A stretch of DNA of 64,000 nt from Streptomyces sp. RPA4-2. Lineage in GTDB: Bacteria; Actinomycetota; Actinomycetes; Streptomycetales; Streptomycetaceae. This document shows positions 16,939 to 27,857 of the stretch, in pieces; position 1 is the stretch's first letter; each line of letters opens with the position of its first letter. The position numbers and the translations under genes are program-made. The notes beneath the pieces are model-generated. The model saw only the letters and a program-made list of their open reading frames with translations, was not told the origin of the DNA and did not search any database. Location of the stretch: assembly GCF_012273515.2 (NCBI RefSeq), contig NZ_CP050975.2, positions 1,240,001-1,304,000 on the forward strand. Direction: 5' to 3'.

Positions 16939-17683
16939 GGCCGGTTGCTCCAGCGGAAGATCCGGGTGGCGATCAGGCCGAAGACCAGGGCGAACACGGC
17001 GAGTCCCGCGCAGTCCACGGCGATGTCACCGAGGTCACCGCGTCCGCCGTAGGCGTCGGTGAGCCCGTCGTTGAGGTAGTGCAGCGGCAGCACTTTGGCG
17101 ACCGTGCGCAACCAGCCCGGCATGAGGTCGTCGGGGAAGAACGAGCCGGAGAGGAAGGCCATGGGCACCATGACGAGGTTGGCGATGGCCGCGACCGCCT
17201 CCGGGGTGTCGGCGATGCTGCCGACGACCAGTCCCATGGCGAGGAAGGCGGTGACGCCCAGGAGCAGCAGCGGAGCCGCCGCCCACCAGGGCCCGTCGAG
17301 CCGCAGGCCGAAGAACGGCAGCAGGGCGATGGCGGTGAAGAGCACTGTCTGCACGAGGGCGACGCACAGCGCCACGGTCCAGCGCGAGGCGAGCAGGGTG
17401 CGCAGTGGGGTCGGGGTGCGCCAGATGAGGCGGAGCAGGTCGTCCCGGCGCCACTGCATCAGGGCGAAACCGACGGAGAACACCGCCGCGTTTCCCACAC
17501 CCCAGGAGAGCACTCCCGGGGCGATGTAGTTGATGGACGACAGGCCGCCGTCGATGTGTTGGCCCTGGAAGATCAGGCCGAAGAGGACCAGGAAGGCGAG
17601 CGGGAAGGCGAAGGTGAAGAAGAGCGTCGTCTTGTCGCGGACGCTCGCGGCGTAGGTGGCCCTGGTCAGTGCGGCGTAGGCGC

Positions 17684-17687
<4 letters not shown>
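16935..17687 (-). CDS. ABC transporter permease (ABC-2 type)
   Basis: A 250-residue membrane protein with about six hydrophobic segments and the ABC-2 exporter topology, including a large loop after the first helix and 'MVPMAFLSGSFFPDDLMPGWL' before the last helices. It starts at TTG 17687, which overlaps the stop of the upstream M50-ABC gene (TTGA), and its own stop overlaps the next start (ATGA). It should pair with the ATPase domain encoded just upstream and export the mature peptide or provide self-immunity. Confidence 0.85.
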
Positions 17688-20151
<2,464 letters not shown>

Positions 20152-20155
<4 letters not shown>

Positions 20156-21345
20156 CCTTCGCCGCCCGGCACCCGGCCGCCGGTCGGCGTATCCCCGGCG
20201 GCGGTGCCGTCAGCGCTTCCTTCCGCCGGAGCCCCCGCGGGGTTCGGCTTCCCCGCCGTCTCGTCGCGCAGGGCACGGGCCAGGACGTAGGAGAGGAACG
20301 CCTCGTCGCGGATGGTCATGCTCAGCCGGTTGTTGGTCATGTGCAGGTACGGCGAGAGCAGCATGGGCAGCGCGTGGGCGGGATCGGTGGGGCGTATGTC
20401 CCGGCTGCCGTCCCACGCGCGGAAGGTCAGTTCGCCGCGCAGGGTCAACTCCGCGGCCCGGTCGCGCAGTTCGGTGCAGTGTTCGGCCCAGCCCCGCAGG
20501 AACGCCGGAAGCCGGTCCTGTCCGCCCTGGGCCACCGCGTCCCGAATGCGGCGGAAGCGTTCGGGAAGGCTTGCGCCCATCTCGGTGTAGGCGCGGTCGT
20601 ACCCCTGGGCCGTGGTGTAGTTCGTCCCGTTGAACGCCCGGTCCCAGAAGGCGTGGTAGCGGTCGAGGAAGGCGAGCAGAGCCTCGTCGTCCTTCAGGAA
20701 CGTGCCGGACATGACCATCATCAGCTGGGCGGAGAGCCCGAGGAGCACCGTGCGCAGGTGGAGGTTCATGCCGCGCGCGGCTTCGACGACCAGGTCGCTG
20801 GAGTGCTGGAAGTGCCACTCGGCGAGTGCGACACCGCCGGGCCCGCCGTACTTGCCGTACTCGGGTTCGTACGGCCGGTCCTCGAAGCTGTTGTTGGGGC
20901 GTAGCCGCATCCGCCCGTCGGGGCCGAGGAACTCGGCGCGCTGGTCCTCGGTGTACTCCAGGGTGAACAGGGTCTCGTACAGCTCGGCGAGGAAGCCGGC
21001 CTTCACCTCGTACAGCGCGGGGCGTTCACGCAGGAAGGCGGCGAGGGCGGCGTGTGCCCGCTCCCGGACGACGGGGGCGTCGGCGGCCCGTCGGGGGCGC
21101 AGGCGCAGCCGCAGATGGGGGCCTTCCAGCCAGTAGTTGATGAAGAAGTACCCGGCGAGCAGGCCTTCTTCGGTGAGATCGTCCACCAGTGGCTTGACGC
21201 ACTGCAGGAGCAGCGGGCGGGGACTCGCGGCGTAGAAGACGTGCACGGCGAGCCAGTCGCCCGGGACGTCGTCGGCGTGCGGGCCGGTGACCGCGGAGGA
21301 AGCGGTGGGGGCTGTGGGTGCGGTGGATGCGGTGGGTGCGGTCAT
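20152..21345 (-). CDS. Thiopeptide-type bacteriocin biosynthesis protein (LanB C-terminal / elimination domain)
   Basis: A 397-residue stand-alone SpaB-C-like protein. The segment 'WLAVHVFYAASPRPLLLQCVKPLVDDL' followed by 'GYFFINYWLEGPHLRLRLRP' is the family hallmark. In split LanB systems this domain removes glutamate from glutamylated Ser/Thr to leave dehydroalanine or dehydrobutyrine; related proteins form the thiopeptide pyridine ring. The ATG overlaps the LanB stop (ATGA). The first ~20 residues are a Thr/Ala/Pro-rich repeat. Only one such protein is encoded, which argues for elimination rather than macrocycle formation, though sequence alone does not decide. Confidence 0.85.
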
Positions 21346-24122
21346 GGGGTTCGGTCCTCCTCGGGCAGGCCGGCCGGGGCGGGCAGCATTTCTACGGCGA
21401 GTTCGGCGACGTGCCGTCCGCGCGGTGAGGTCACGTGGAGTTCGCTCTCGCCGGGCAGCATCTCCTCGAAGACGGTGCGGGCCTGTTTTCCGGCCAGGAG
21501 GCCCTCGAGGGCGGTGAGGGACAGCGGGCTCTCGAAGTCGACGTACTGGGGTTTGGAGCCGCCGAACCAGCCACCGCTCCCGCCGGAGGTCTCCTCGTGG
21601 ACGGTGGCGAAGACCTGGGCGGGCAGTCCGTGCCGGACGCGCCAGCGGTGCCAGGCGAGGTACCACTCGCCGACGGTGGCGTCGGGTGCGCGCGCCGGGA
21701 GGCTGCCGTCGGCCGCCGTCCAGGAACGCCGCTGGAGCACGAGGGAGTGGTGACGGACCCGGGGCCGCCGGGTGACACCCGCGGTCTCCGGTCCGGCCGG
21801 CACCCCGCGCCACACGTCCGGCACGGACCGGGCGGTCGGCGAGAACAGCAGCAGGGTGCGGGGGATCTCGGGCAGCACCATGGGGACGAGGTAGCCGAGG
21901 TAGAGCGGAACGACTTCGCGGTCCAGGCGGCGCGAGCGCAGGACGAGCCGGTCGGTGTCGGTGTCGTGCACGGCGTGGAGGTCCTCGAGGTGGAGCCGGG
22001 CCTCTTCGGGGGCGGTGCTGTGCTCACCGGGACAGACGATCTCGTAGTCCGTCAGCCGGCCGTGGAGGTTGAGGTTGGTGGTGGCGGCACCCGCGGTGAT
22101 CTCGGCGAAGACCGCCCCGGGGGGAAGCAGTCCGCGCAGTTCCCCGCGCAGCGCGTCCGTCAGGCCGGTGACCTCGTCCGTACGGTCGAAACAGTGGGTG
22201 AAGCGGGTGAAGGGGAAGCACAGGCCGCCGAAGGAGTCGTTGAGCACGACCAGTGGATCTCCGTCGCGGCGGGCGAGTTGGAGGAAGTGGCTGTGCGGCT
22301 GGAAGCCGGGCGCGGCGGTGCCCAGTGCTTCGGCCACCTCGTTCACGGTGTCGTCGTCGAGCACGAACTCCTCGGCGTCTGGGCTCAGTTCGGCCCAGCT
22401 CGTGCGCATCCGGGCGGTCAGGGCCGCACGTGCCCGGTCGACCGCGGCGATCTCCGGCATGCCGAGCCAGTTCTCCTCCGGGGCGTGGCTGCCGTCCGGG
22501 AGGCGGTCGTCCTTGGTCGCGGTGAACTGGAGGTACTGCCGGAAGATGTCCTCGTGGAAGTCGTGGACCAGCCGCAGCAGGTCCTCGCACCGCCCGCCGC
22601 GTCCGAAGCGGGCGAGGAAGAAGCCTTTGAGAGTGAGCCGTTGGGGCAGGGCCACGTCGAAGGCGGGCAGCACACGGCCGACCGAGCGGAGGGGGCGGGC
22701 GGCGAGCGCGGTCCACTCGGCGAGGCCGGCGGTGGTGGTGCCGGCCGACACGTCCTCGTAGACGAGGGTCTGCGGGAGTACGGGCCGTTCGGCGCCGAGG
22801 TCGGCCTGGAGGGTGAGGAGGTCGGCGCGGAGTGTTCCGAGCAGGGCGCGGCGGTCGGGGACGTCCGCCGCCGGATACCTGGCGAGGACAGCGGCGGGGC
22901 CGTCCAGGCGGGTCGCGAGCTGGTCGGCCCAGGGGCGTTCGAGTGCGCGCAGCGACCGCTGGACGGCGGCTATCGGGTCGCGGTCGTGAACTGCGAGGGA
23001 GAGAGTGGGCAGTTGCAGCATGCCGAGGTCGAGCAGGGCCGTGAGGTAGTGTCCGGCCGCCTCGTCGTCGGCATCGGTGGTGGTGGCCAGCCAGCGGGCC
23101 AGGTCACCGTGGCGGAGGCCGCCGTCGTGGTCCCGCAGCAGGGCGAGCATCGCGTCCAGGGTGCCCCGGCGGCGGAGGAAGAGGAGCCGGTCCTGGGCGG
23201 CGTCGAAGCTGACCGGGGCGCTGTCGTCGCCCGCGGTGACGGCGCGCTGGACGTAGCGGATCCGGTCGTCGTCCAGTTTCCATCCGGAGGCGAGGGCCAC
23301 CGGCAGGTCGGCGCGGCGCCGCGGGTCGGCGGCGACCAGTTCGGCGAGCCGGGTGAGCACGACGACGTTGAGCCGGCAGTGCCCGGTCCAGTCGTCGCCG
23401 ACGCGGGTCGCGGCCGGTGCGCCCTCTTCGGCCGGCGTCCGGAAGGTGCCGAGGGCGACGCCGGTGAGAGTGCTGAAGGGGCTGGTCTTGCACGCGGTGC
23501 GGTAGACGTAGGAGAGCAGGGAACGTTCCATCTTGCGCGTCCGCTTGCCGGGGACCCCAGCGGGGTCGGCAGGGTCGGCGGCGAACGCGTCGAGCCGTTC
23601 CTCGAGCGTGGGCGAGGCGAGCAGCAGCCCTTGGCGCAGCCGGTCGTCCAGAGCCAGTTCGCGCAGGGCGGTGCGGGTGCGGGCGAGCCCGGCCGTGAGG
23701 ACGGCCTCGCCCTCGGCGTGCAGCCGGTCCCAGCGGACGCGGGCGTCGAGCCAGGTCGTGAGGTCTGCGCCGGTGTCGCCGCCGATGTCGGCGGCCAGGG
23801 TGCGGGCCGCCTCGAGGTCGTTCGGCACACGGTTGTTGAAGACGTTGCGGCGCAGGGCGAGCAGACGGCGGCGCTGCGCCGCGTCCTCGGTGGCGCCGAC
23901 CACGGCGGACAGCGGATCGCTGAGTGCGGCGCCGAGGTCGACGAGGCGGTCCTCCTCGGCGGCGGCCCGGACGGCCCAGGCCGCGGCCTCGGGGGTGCGC
24001 AGGGCGATGACGGTGTCGACGGGCAACCCCGCGACGCGCAACATGAAGCGGCCGTGCAGGCCGGCGGAGCCGTCGGCGGTGGTGGTGGATTCCTGGGCCG
24101 GGCTGGTGGCGGTGGGGCTCAC
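21342..24122 (-). CDS. Lantibiotic dehydratase-type glutamylation protein (LanB N-terminal)
   Basis: A 926-residue LanB glutamylation-domain protein, which activates Ser/Thr side chains using glutamyl-tRNA. The conserved 'LSYVYRTACKTSPFSTLTGV' segment lies near residues 200-220, and 'NDSFGGLCFPFTRF' and 'CPGEHS' occur in the C-terminal third. The GTG start follows a GGGGGAGGG ribosome site. The partner elimination protein overlaps its stop. It lies 107 bp after the SagB gene. Size and architecture match the split dehydratases of thiopeptide and goadsporin pathways. Confidence 0.9.
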   Translation of the reverse strand: MSPTATSPAQESTTTADGSAGLHGRFMLRVAGLPVDTVIALRTPEAAAWAVRAAAEEDRLVDLGAALSDPLSAVVGATEDAAQRRRLLALRRNVFNNRVPNDLEAARTLAADIGGDTGADLTTWLDARVRWDRLHAEGEAVLTAGLARTRTALRELALDDRLRQGLLLASPTLEERLDAFAADPADPAGVPGKRTRKMERSLLSYVYRTACKTSPFSTLTGVALGTFRTPAEEGAPAATRVGDDWTGHCRLNVVVLTRLAELVAADPRRRADLPVALASGWKLDDDRIRYVQRAVTAGDDSAPVSFDAAQDRLLFLRRRGTLDAMLALLRDHDGGLRHGDLARWLATTTDADDEAAGHYLTALLDLGMLQLPTLSLAVHDRDPIAAVQRSLRALERPWADQLATRLDGPAAVLARYPAADVPDRRALLGTLRADLLTLQADLGAERPVLPQTLVYEDVSAGTTTAGLAEWTALAARPLRSVGRVLPAFDVALPQRLTLKGFFLARFGRGGRCEDLLRLVHDFHEDIFRQYLQFTATKDDRLPDGSHAPEENWLGMPEIAAVDRARAALTARMRTSWAELSPDAEEFVLDDDTVNEVAEALGTAAPGFQPHSHFLQLARRDGDPLVVLNDSFGGLCFPFTRFTHCFDRTDEVTGLTDALRGELRGLLPPGAVFAEITAGAATTNLNLHGRLTDYEIVCPGEHSTAPEEARLHLEDLHAVHDTDTDRLVLRSRRLDREVVPLYLGYLVPMVLPEIPRTLLLFSPTARSVPDVWRGVPAGPETAGVTRRPRVRHHSLVLQRRSWTAADGSLPARAPDATVGEWYLAWHRWRVRHGLPAQVFATVHEETSGGSGGWFGGSKPQYVDFESPLSLTALEGLLAGKQARTVFEEMLPGESELHVTSPRGRHVAELAVEMLPAPAGLPEEDRTP

Positions 24123-24228
24123 GCCCTCCCCCTTTCCTGTGGGGTGTGCTGCCGTCCGCGCGAGGGTCGCCGCGTCGGCCGACGGCCCGCGAGCGGAACG
24201 GGGCGTCGGTCGGGGACGGGGCTTCGGG

Positions 24229-25818
24229 TCACGGCGCGACGATGTCGTAGCGGTAGTCGGCGGAGCGGGGACGCTCGTGGCCGATCATCATGATCAGGAG
24301 CGGGATCTCGCCCCGCTCGGCGAGCCCGAGTTCCTCCTCGAAGGAGACGCTGTCGAAGCCGAGGGCGACGCCGCAGCCGGTTCCGGCTGCGGCGGAGGAG
24401 GTGTAGACGGCCTGGGCGATGGCGCCGACGACGGCGTTGACCAGGCGGAAGCCGCGGTCGCCGACGGCGTCCATGACGGCGTGTGTACGGGCCACCGGCA
24501 CCAGGACGGCCGCGGCCTGCTCCACGTTGTAGTTGGCGAGGAAGTAGTTCTCCTGGAGAAAGGGGCCGTGGTCCCCCGTTCTCATCACGACCAGCTCGCC
24601 GGTGTCCCGGTCGTACTCGTAGAGGCCTGGGGGCACGTCGCGGACATGGTTGACGAAGACGCACAGCCGGGCCAGGGGCGCGCCGCCGGGCGATTCGGTG
24701 TCGCTGTCCAGCGTGCCCGCGGCGACCGCGGCCCGCAGCGTGACGGAGAGCCGTGCCGCGTCGAGCGGTTCGGCGGACGTGAACCGGCCGAAGCTGCTGC
24801 GGCGTTCGCGCAGCGCCCGGCGCACGGTGACCTCCAACGGCGCGGGCGCCGGAAGCGGCACCCGGTCCCCGGGACCGGCGGGGGCGGCGAGGGCGCCGTC
24901 CAGAACGCCGGGCTCGGGCCGGTCGTCGGCGCCGGCCAGGGTGGCGGCGTGGATGCGGCGCAGGGTCGGGAAGGCCAGCAGCCGGCGGGACTTCTCGTCG
25001 GGCACCCGCCGCACGCGGGCGCCGGGCGTCGGCGGTGCGGGCGCCGCCGGAGCGGTGCCGGTCCAGCGCAGGGGTACGACGGCGAACACGCCGTCGTCTT
25101 CCGGAGTGAGCCCGAGCAGCCGGCCGAGCCGGGGCTCGTCGAACCACAGGGCGCTGCCGAGGTGGAGGCCATGTGCGCGGGCCCACATGCGCCAGGTCTG
25201 CACGAGGGCACCGATGTCCATCGTCACGGCGTGGTAGCAGAAGCTGTTGTACTTGAAGGAGTTCTGCCAGAACGTCACGCCGAGGACGAGGAACTGGTCG
25301 GTCCCCGCGGCTTCTTCCAGGTCGCCGACGGCCGCGCGGACCTCCGCGCTCACGTCGCCCGACAGGAGCCGGGTGACGCGGTGGCTCGGAGTGTCGTAGT
25401 AGTAGACGCCCGGCGTCAGGGGTCCGCTCGCTCCGCTGATCCAGTGGACCCCGATGGGGTAGAGGCCACCGCCGGAGGCGGTCCCCCGGGACCAGTTGGC
25501 GTGCGAGTAGAACGGCAGGGAGCCCAGGTCGGTGTTGGCCTGGACGGCGAGGCGGCGCCCGGTCAGGCCGTAGGAGTCCCGGAGCATCGCCCCGAGCAGC
25601 GGCAGCGTGAACGCTCCGGTTCCGCTCGGGCCGAACAGGCCCTGGCCGAGGGTCGCGTCCTCGGCGCAGCCGCCGTCCGGCAGGGGTACGGACGTCGCGC
25701 CGGGGAAGAACTTTCCCTTCCGCGGACGGTCGGACCAGTCCGGGACGAAGTCGGCCGGCTCCATGGGGACCCGGCCCCGCCGCATCACCGCGGTCGCGTA
25801 CTCATGGGCGTATCCCAC
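24229..25818 (-). CDS. SagB-type azoline dehydrogenase (nitroreductase family)
   Basis: A 529-residue protein with two nitroreductase-like halves, the layout of thiopeptide azoline dehydrogenases that oxidise azolines to azoles with FMN. Recognisable parts are 'NWSRGTASGGGLYPIGVHWI' in the first half and 'ERRSSFGRFTSAEPLDAARLS' plus 'GFRLVNAVVGAIAQAVYTSSAAAGTGCG' in the second. GTG 25818 was preferred because GAGGGAG lies 5-6 bases upstream; ATG 25848 would add 10 residues. It is located between YcaO 2 and LanB in the operon. Confidence 0.9.
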   Translation of the reverse strand: MGYAHEYATAVMRRGRVPMEPADFVPDWSDRPRKGKFFPGATSVPLPDGGCAEDATLGQGLFGPSGTGAFTLPLLGAMLRDSYGLTGRRLAVQANTDLGSLPFYSHANWSRGTASGGGLYPIGVHWISGASGPLTPGVYYYDTPSHRVTRLLSGDVSAEVRAAVGDLEEAAGTDQFLVLGVTFWQNSFKYNSFCYHAVTMDIGALVQTWRMWARAHGLHLGSALWFDEPRLGRLLGLTPEDDGVFAVVPLRWTGTAPAAPAPPTPGARVRRVPDEKSRRLLAFPTLRRIHAATLAGADDRPEPGVLDGALAAPAGPGDRVPLPAPAPLEVTVRRALRERRSSFGRFTSAEPLDAARLSVTLRAAVAAGTLDSDTESPGGAPLARLCVFVNHVRDVPPGLYEYDRDTGELVVMRTGDHGPFLQENYFLANYNVEQAAAVLVPVARTHAVMDAVGDRGFRLVNAVVGAIAQAVYTSSAAAGTGCGVALGFDSVSFEEELGLAERGEIPLLIMMIGHERPRSADYRYDIVAP

Positions 25819-25901
25819 GGTCACTCCCTCTTCTGCTCGTGTTCGCATGGGGTGGCCGCCGGGGTGAGGCTCCCGGCGACGGATGGCAGGTGGTGCGGAT
25901 G

Positions 25902-27857
25902 TCAGGGGAAGGGGTGGGGGGCGGGGTTGAGGCCGTCCGGTGCCAGGTCGTCGGCGCGAAGTCCGGCCTCGCGCAGCGCGGTGCGGACCCTCGGCATCAG
26001 GGGGCCGCGCTGCCGGCTCCAGCCGAAGTCGATCGGGATCAGACCGGGCACCAGGACCTTGACCGTGTGGAAGCCCAGGGACCGTTGTTCGGCGGCGGTC
26101 TGGTCGACCACCACCACGTCGAATCCCCGCGCCGTCACGGCACCTACGCACGCCTCCACGTCCTCCCGCAGGTCGGCCGAAGCGGGAGGAGTGCCGGGCG
26201 CGGAGACCAGTGAGGACAACGGCACCCGGTCCGACTCCTCCCGGCCGCGCAGCAGGAAGTCGGTGTACCGGCCCATCTCGGGCAGCCCGTACAGGAGCGG
26301 GTGGTCGTGCAGCACGCGCACCTCGCCGAAGTCGTCCGCCATACGACGCAGCCGTCGCTCCTCGCGGGCGGTGCGCCGCCGGAGGTTGACGGAGTCGGTG
26401 GCGATCTCGCACAGTCCACCGGCGAGCGCGTCCTCCGGATCGAGGGAGGCGCCCGCGCCGAAACAGAGCAGTCCGGGACCGCCGTCGACGCGTTCGGCGA
26501 CCGCGGTCACCACCGGCACCGGGAAGGTGACGCGGGTGTCGAAGAACCGTGCCCGGTAGCCGTACATCGCCAGCCGGTCGACCATGGCACGGGTCGCCGG
26601 CCGGGTGCTGCTCGACGGGTCGATCTCGGGCAGCCTGGCCCGGCCGAACCAGGCCAGCAGGAACGCGTCGCGCTCGACGGTCTCCATCAGCCCGTGATAG
26701 ACGGCCTCGGTGGGACTGCCCCCGGAGGCGCAGCCGTTGGAGCTCTCCTGGACGAAGCGCCGCCGCACGCCCCCCGGTGCGTGGTAGTAGGCCGTGATCT
26801 CCGGCACCAGGACGGGCCGGTCGTCACGCAGCGACCAGCCCCACACCCAGCGCACGGGCCGGTCCGTGGCGAAGCGCGGCGCGTCCGGTTCGGCGGCGTG
26901 GAAGGCGTCGGAGTACAGACCGGTGACCCGCGGGTCGACCGCCATGTCGCCCAGGTCGTCGAAGGCGGCGGTCACCACGGTCCGCTTGGCGCGGGCCCGC
27001 ATCCCGGCGTACCGCTCGAGCCCCTCGAGCAGCCCCACCCGCACGCTCGCACCGTAGGTCCCGGTGTGGCCGCCCCAGTAGCACTCCCGCAGGTAGTCGC
27101 CCGAGCGGGTGGTGAACGCGCCGACCGTGGAAGCGGTCGAGGCGGACGTCAGGTCGGGAACGACGGACGGGCCGAGCATCCCCGTGACGGGGTTGGCGAA
27201 CGCCTCCACCACCAGGTCGTAGGCGTGCAGAGGGCGCAGCCGGAAACTGCCCGGCGCGTGCTTGGGGCTGGAGTCGAGAGTGATCCTGGCGGCCTCGGGG
27301 GTGTCGTCGGGGCGGGACCCGCAGGATGGGCACTCACCGTCCGGCACCAGCGGAAACCGGGCGACACGGAGCGTCTCCAGGTCCAGCAGCCAGACCCACG
27401 GATGGCGGTCGGGGCGCGGTCGCCCGGCCGCCGCCGCGACGAGGGCGGACAGGGCGTCCACCACGAAGTCGGCCCGCCACGGCGGGACACCGGTGGCCCG
27501 GGTGTCCTCGCCGCGTTCGACGGCGTCCCGCAGGTACCCGGCCCGTACCGACTGCCAGCGACGGGCCAGACACCTCGGACAGCCGGGGGCGCCGTCCACG
27601 GCCGGCGGACCGACCACGGCATGGTGTCCGTACAGCCCGACGGGTACGGCCCCGGGGGTGAAATCCGTCCGCTGGTCGTCCAGTTCGTCGCGCCGGCCGA
27701 GTGGGATCACCATGGCCGTCGGTGTGCCGGGGTGGCGTCGGGCACGTTCCGCGAGGGCCGTGGTCAGTGCGGCGCACACCTCGTCCCACGGTCCGGCGGG
27801 CAGCGGTTGCCGTGGCGCGGCCCGGTCGCGCGGGGCGGCCACGGTCTCAGTCGGCAC
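25902..27857 (-). CDS. TOMM cyclodehydratase, YcaO domain protein (YcaO 2)
   Basis: A 651-residue YcaO protein with a GTG start that overlaps the end of the E1-like gene by 11 bp. The ATP-site motif 'SSNGCASGG...EAVYHGLMETVERDAFLLAWFG' and the C-terminal PHPFP are both present, as are CxxC pairs (CPRCLARR and CPSCG) in the N-terminal part. It is clearly homologous to YcaO 1 but diverged throughout, so the two probably act on different residues or positions (for example Cys versus Ser/Thr). Overlap with the E1-like gene suggests these two form the main cyclodehydratase complex. Confidence 0.92.
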   Translation of the reverse strand: MPTETVAAPRDRAAPRQPLPAGPWDEVCAALTTALAERARRHPGTPTAMVIPLGRRDELDDQRTDFTPGAVPVGLYGHHAVVGPPAVDGAPGCPRCLARRWQSVRAGYLRDAVERGEDTRATGVPPWRADFVVDALSALVAAAAGRPRPDRHPWVWLLDLETLRVARFPLVPDGECPSCGSRPDDTPEAARITLDSSPKHAPGSFRLRPLHAYDLVVEAFANPVTGMLGPSVVPDLTSASTASTVGAFTTRSGDYLRECYWGGHTGTYGASVRVGLLEGLERYAGMRARAKRTVVTAAFDDLGDMAVDPRVTGLYSDAFHAAEPDAPRFATDRPVRWVWGWSLRDDRPVLVPEITAYYHAPGGVRRRFVQESSNGCASGGSPTEAVYHGLMETVERDAFLLAWFGRARLPEIDPSSSTRPATRAMVDRLAMYGYRARFFDTRVTFPVPVVTAVAERVDGGPGLLCFGAGASLDPEDALAGGLCEIATDSVNLRRRTAREERRLRRMADDFGEVRVLHDHPLLYGLPEMGRYTDFLLRGREESDRVPLSSLVSAPGTPPASADLREDVEACVGAVTARGFDVVVVDQTAAEQRSLGFHTVKVLVPGLIPIDFGWSRQRGPLMPRVRTALREAGLRADDLAPDGLNPAPHPFP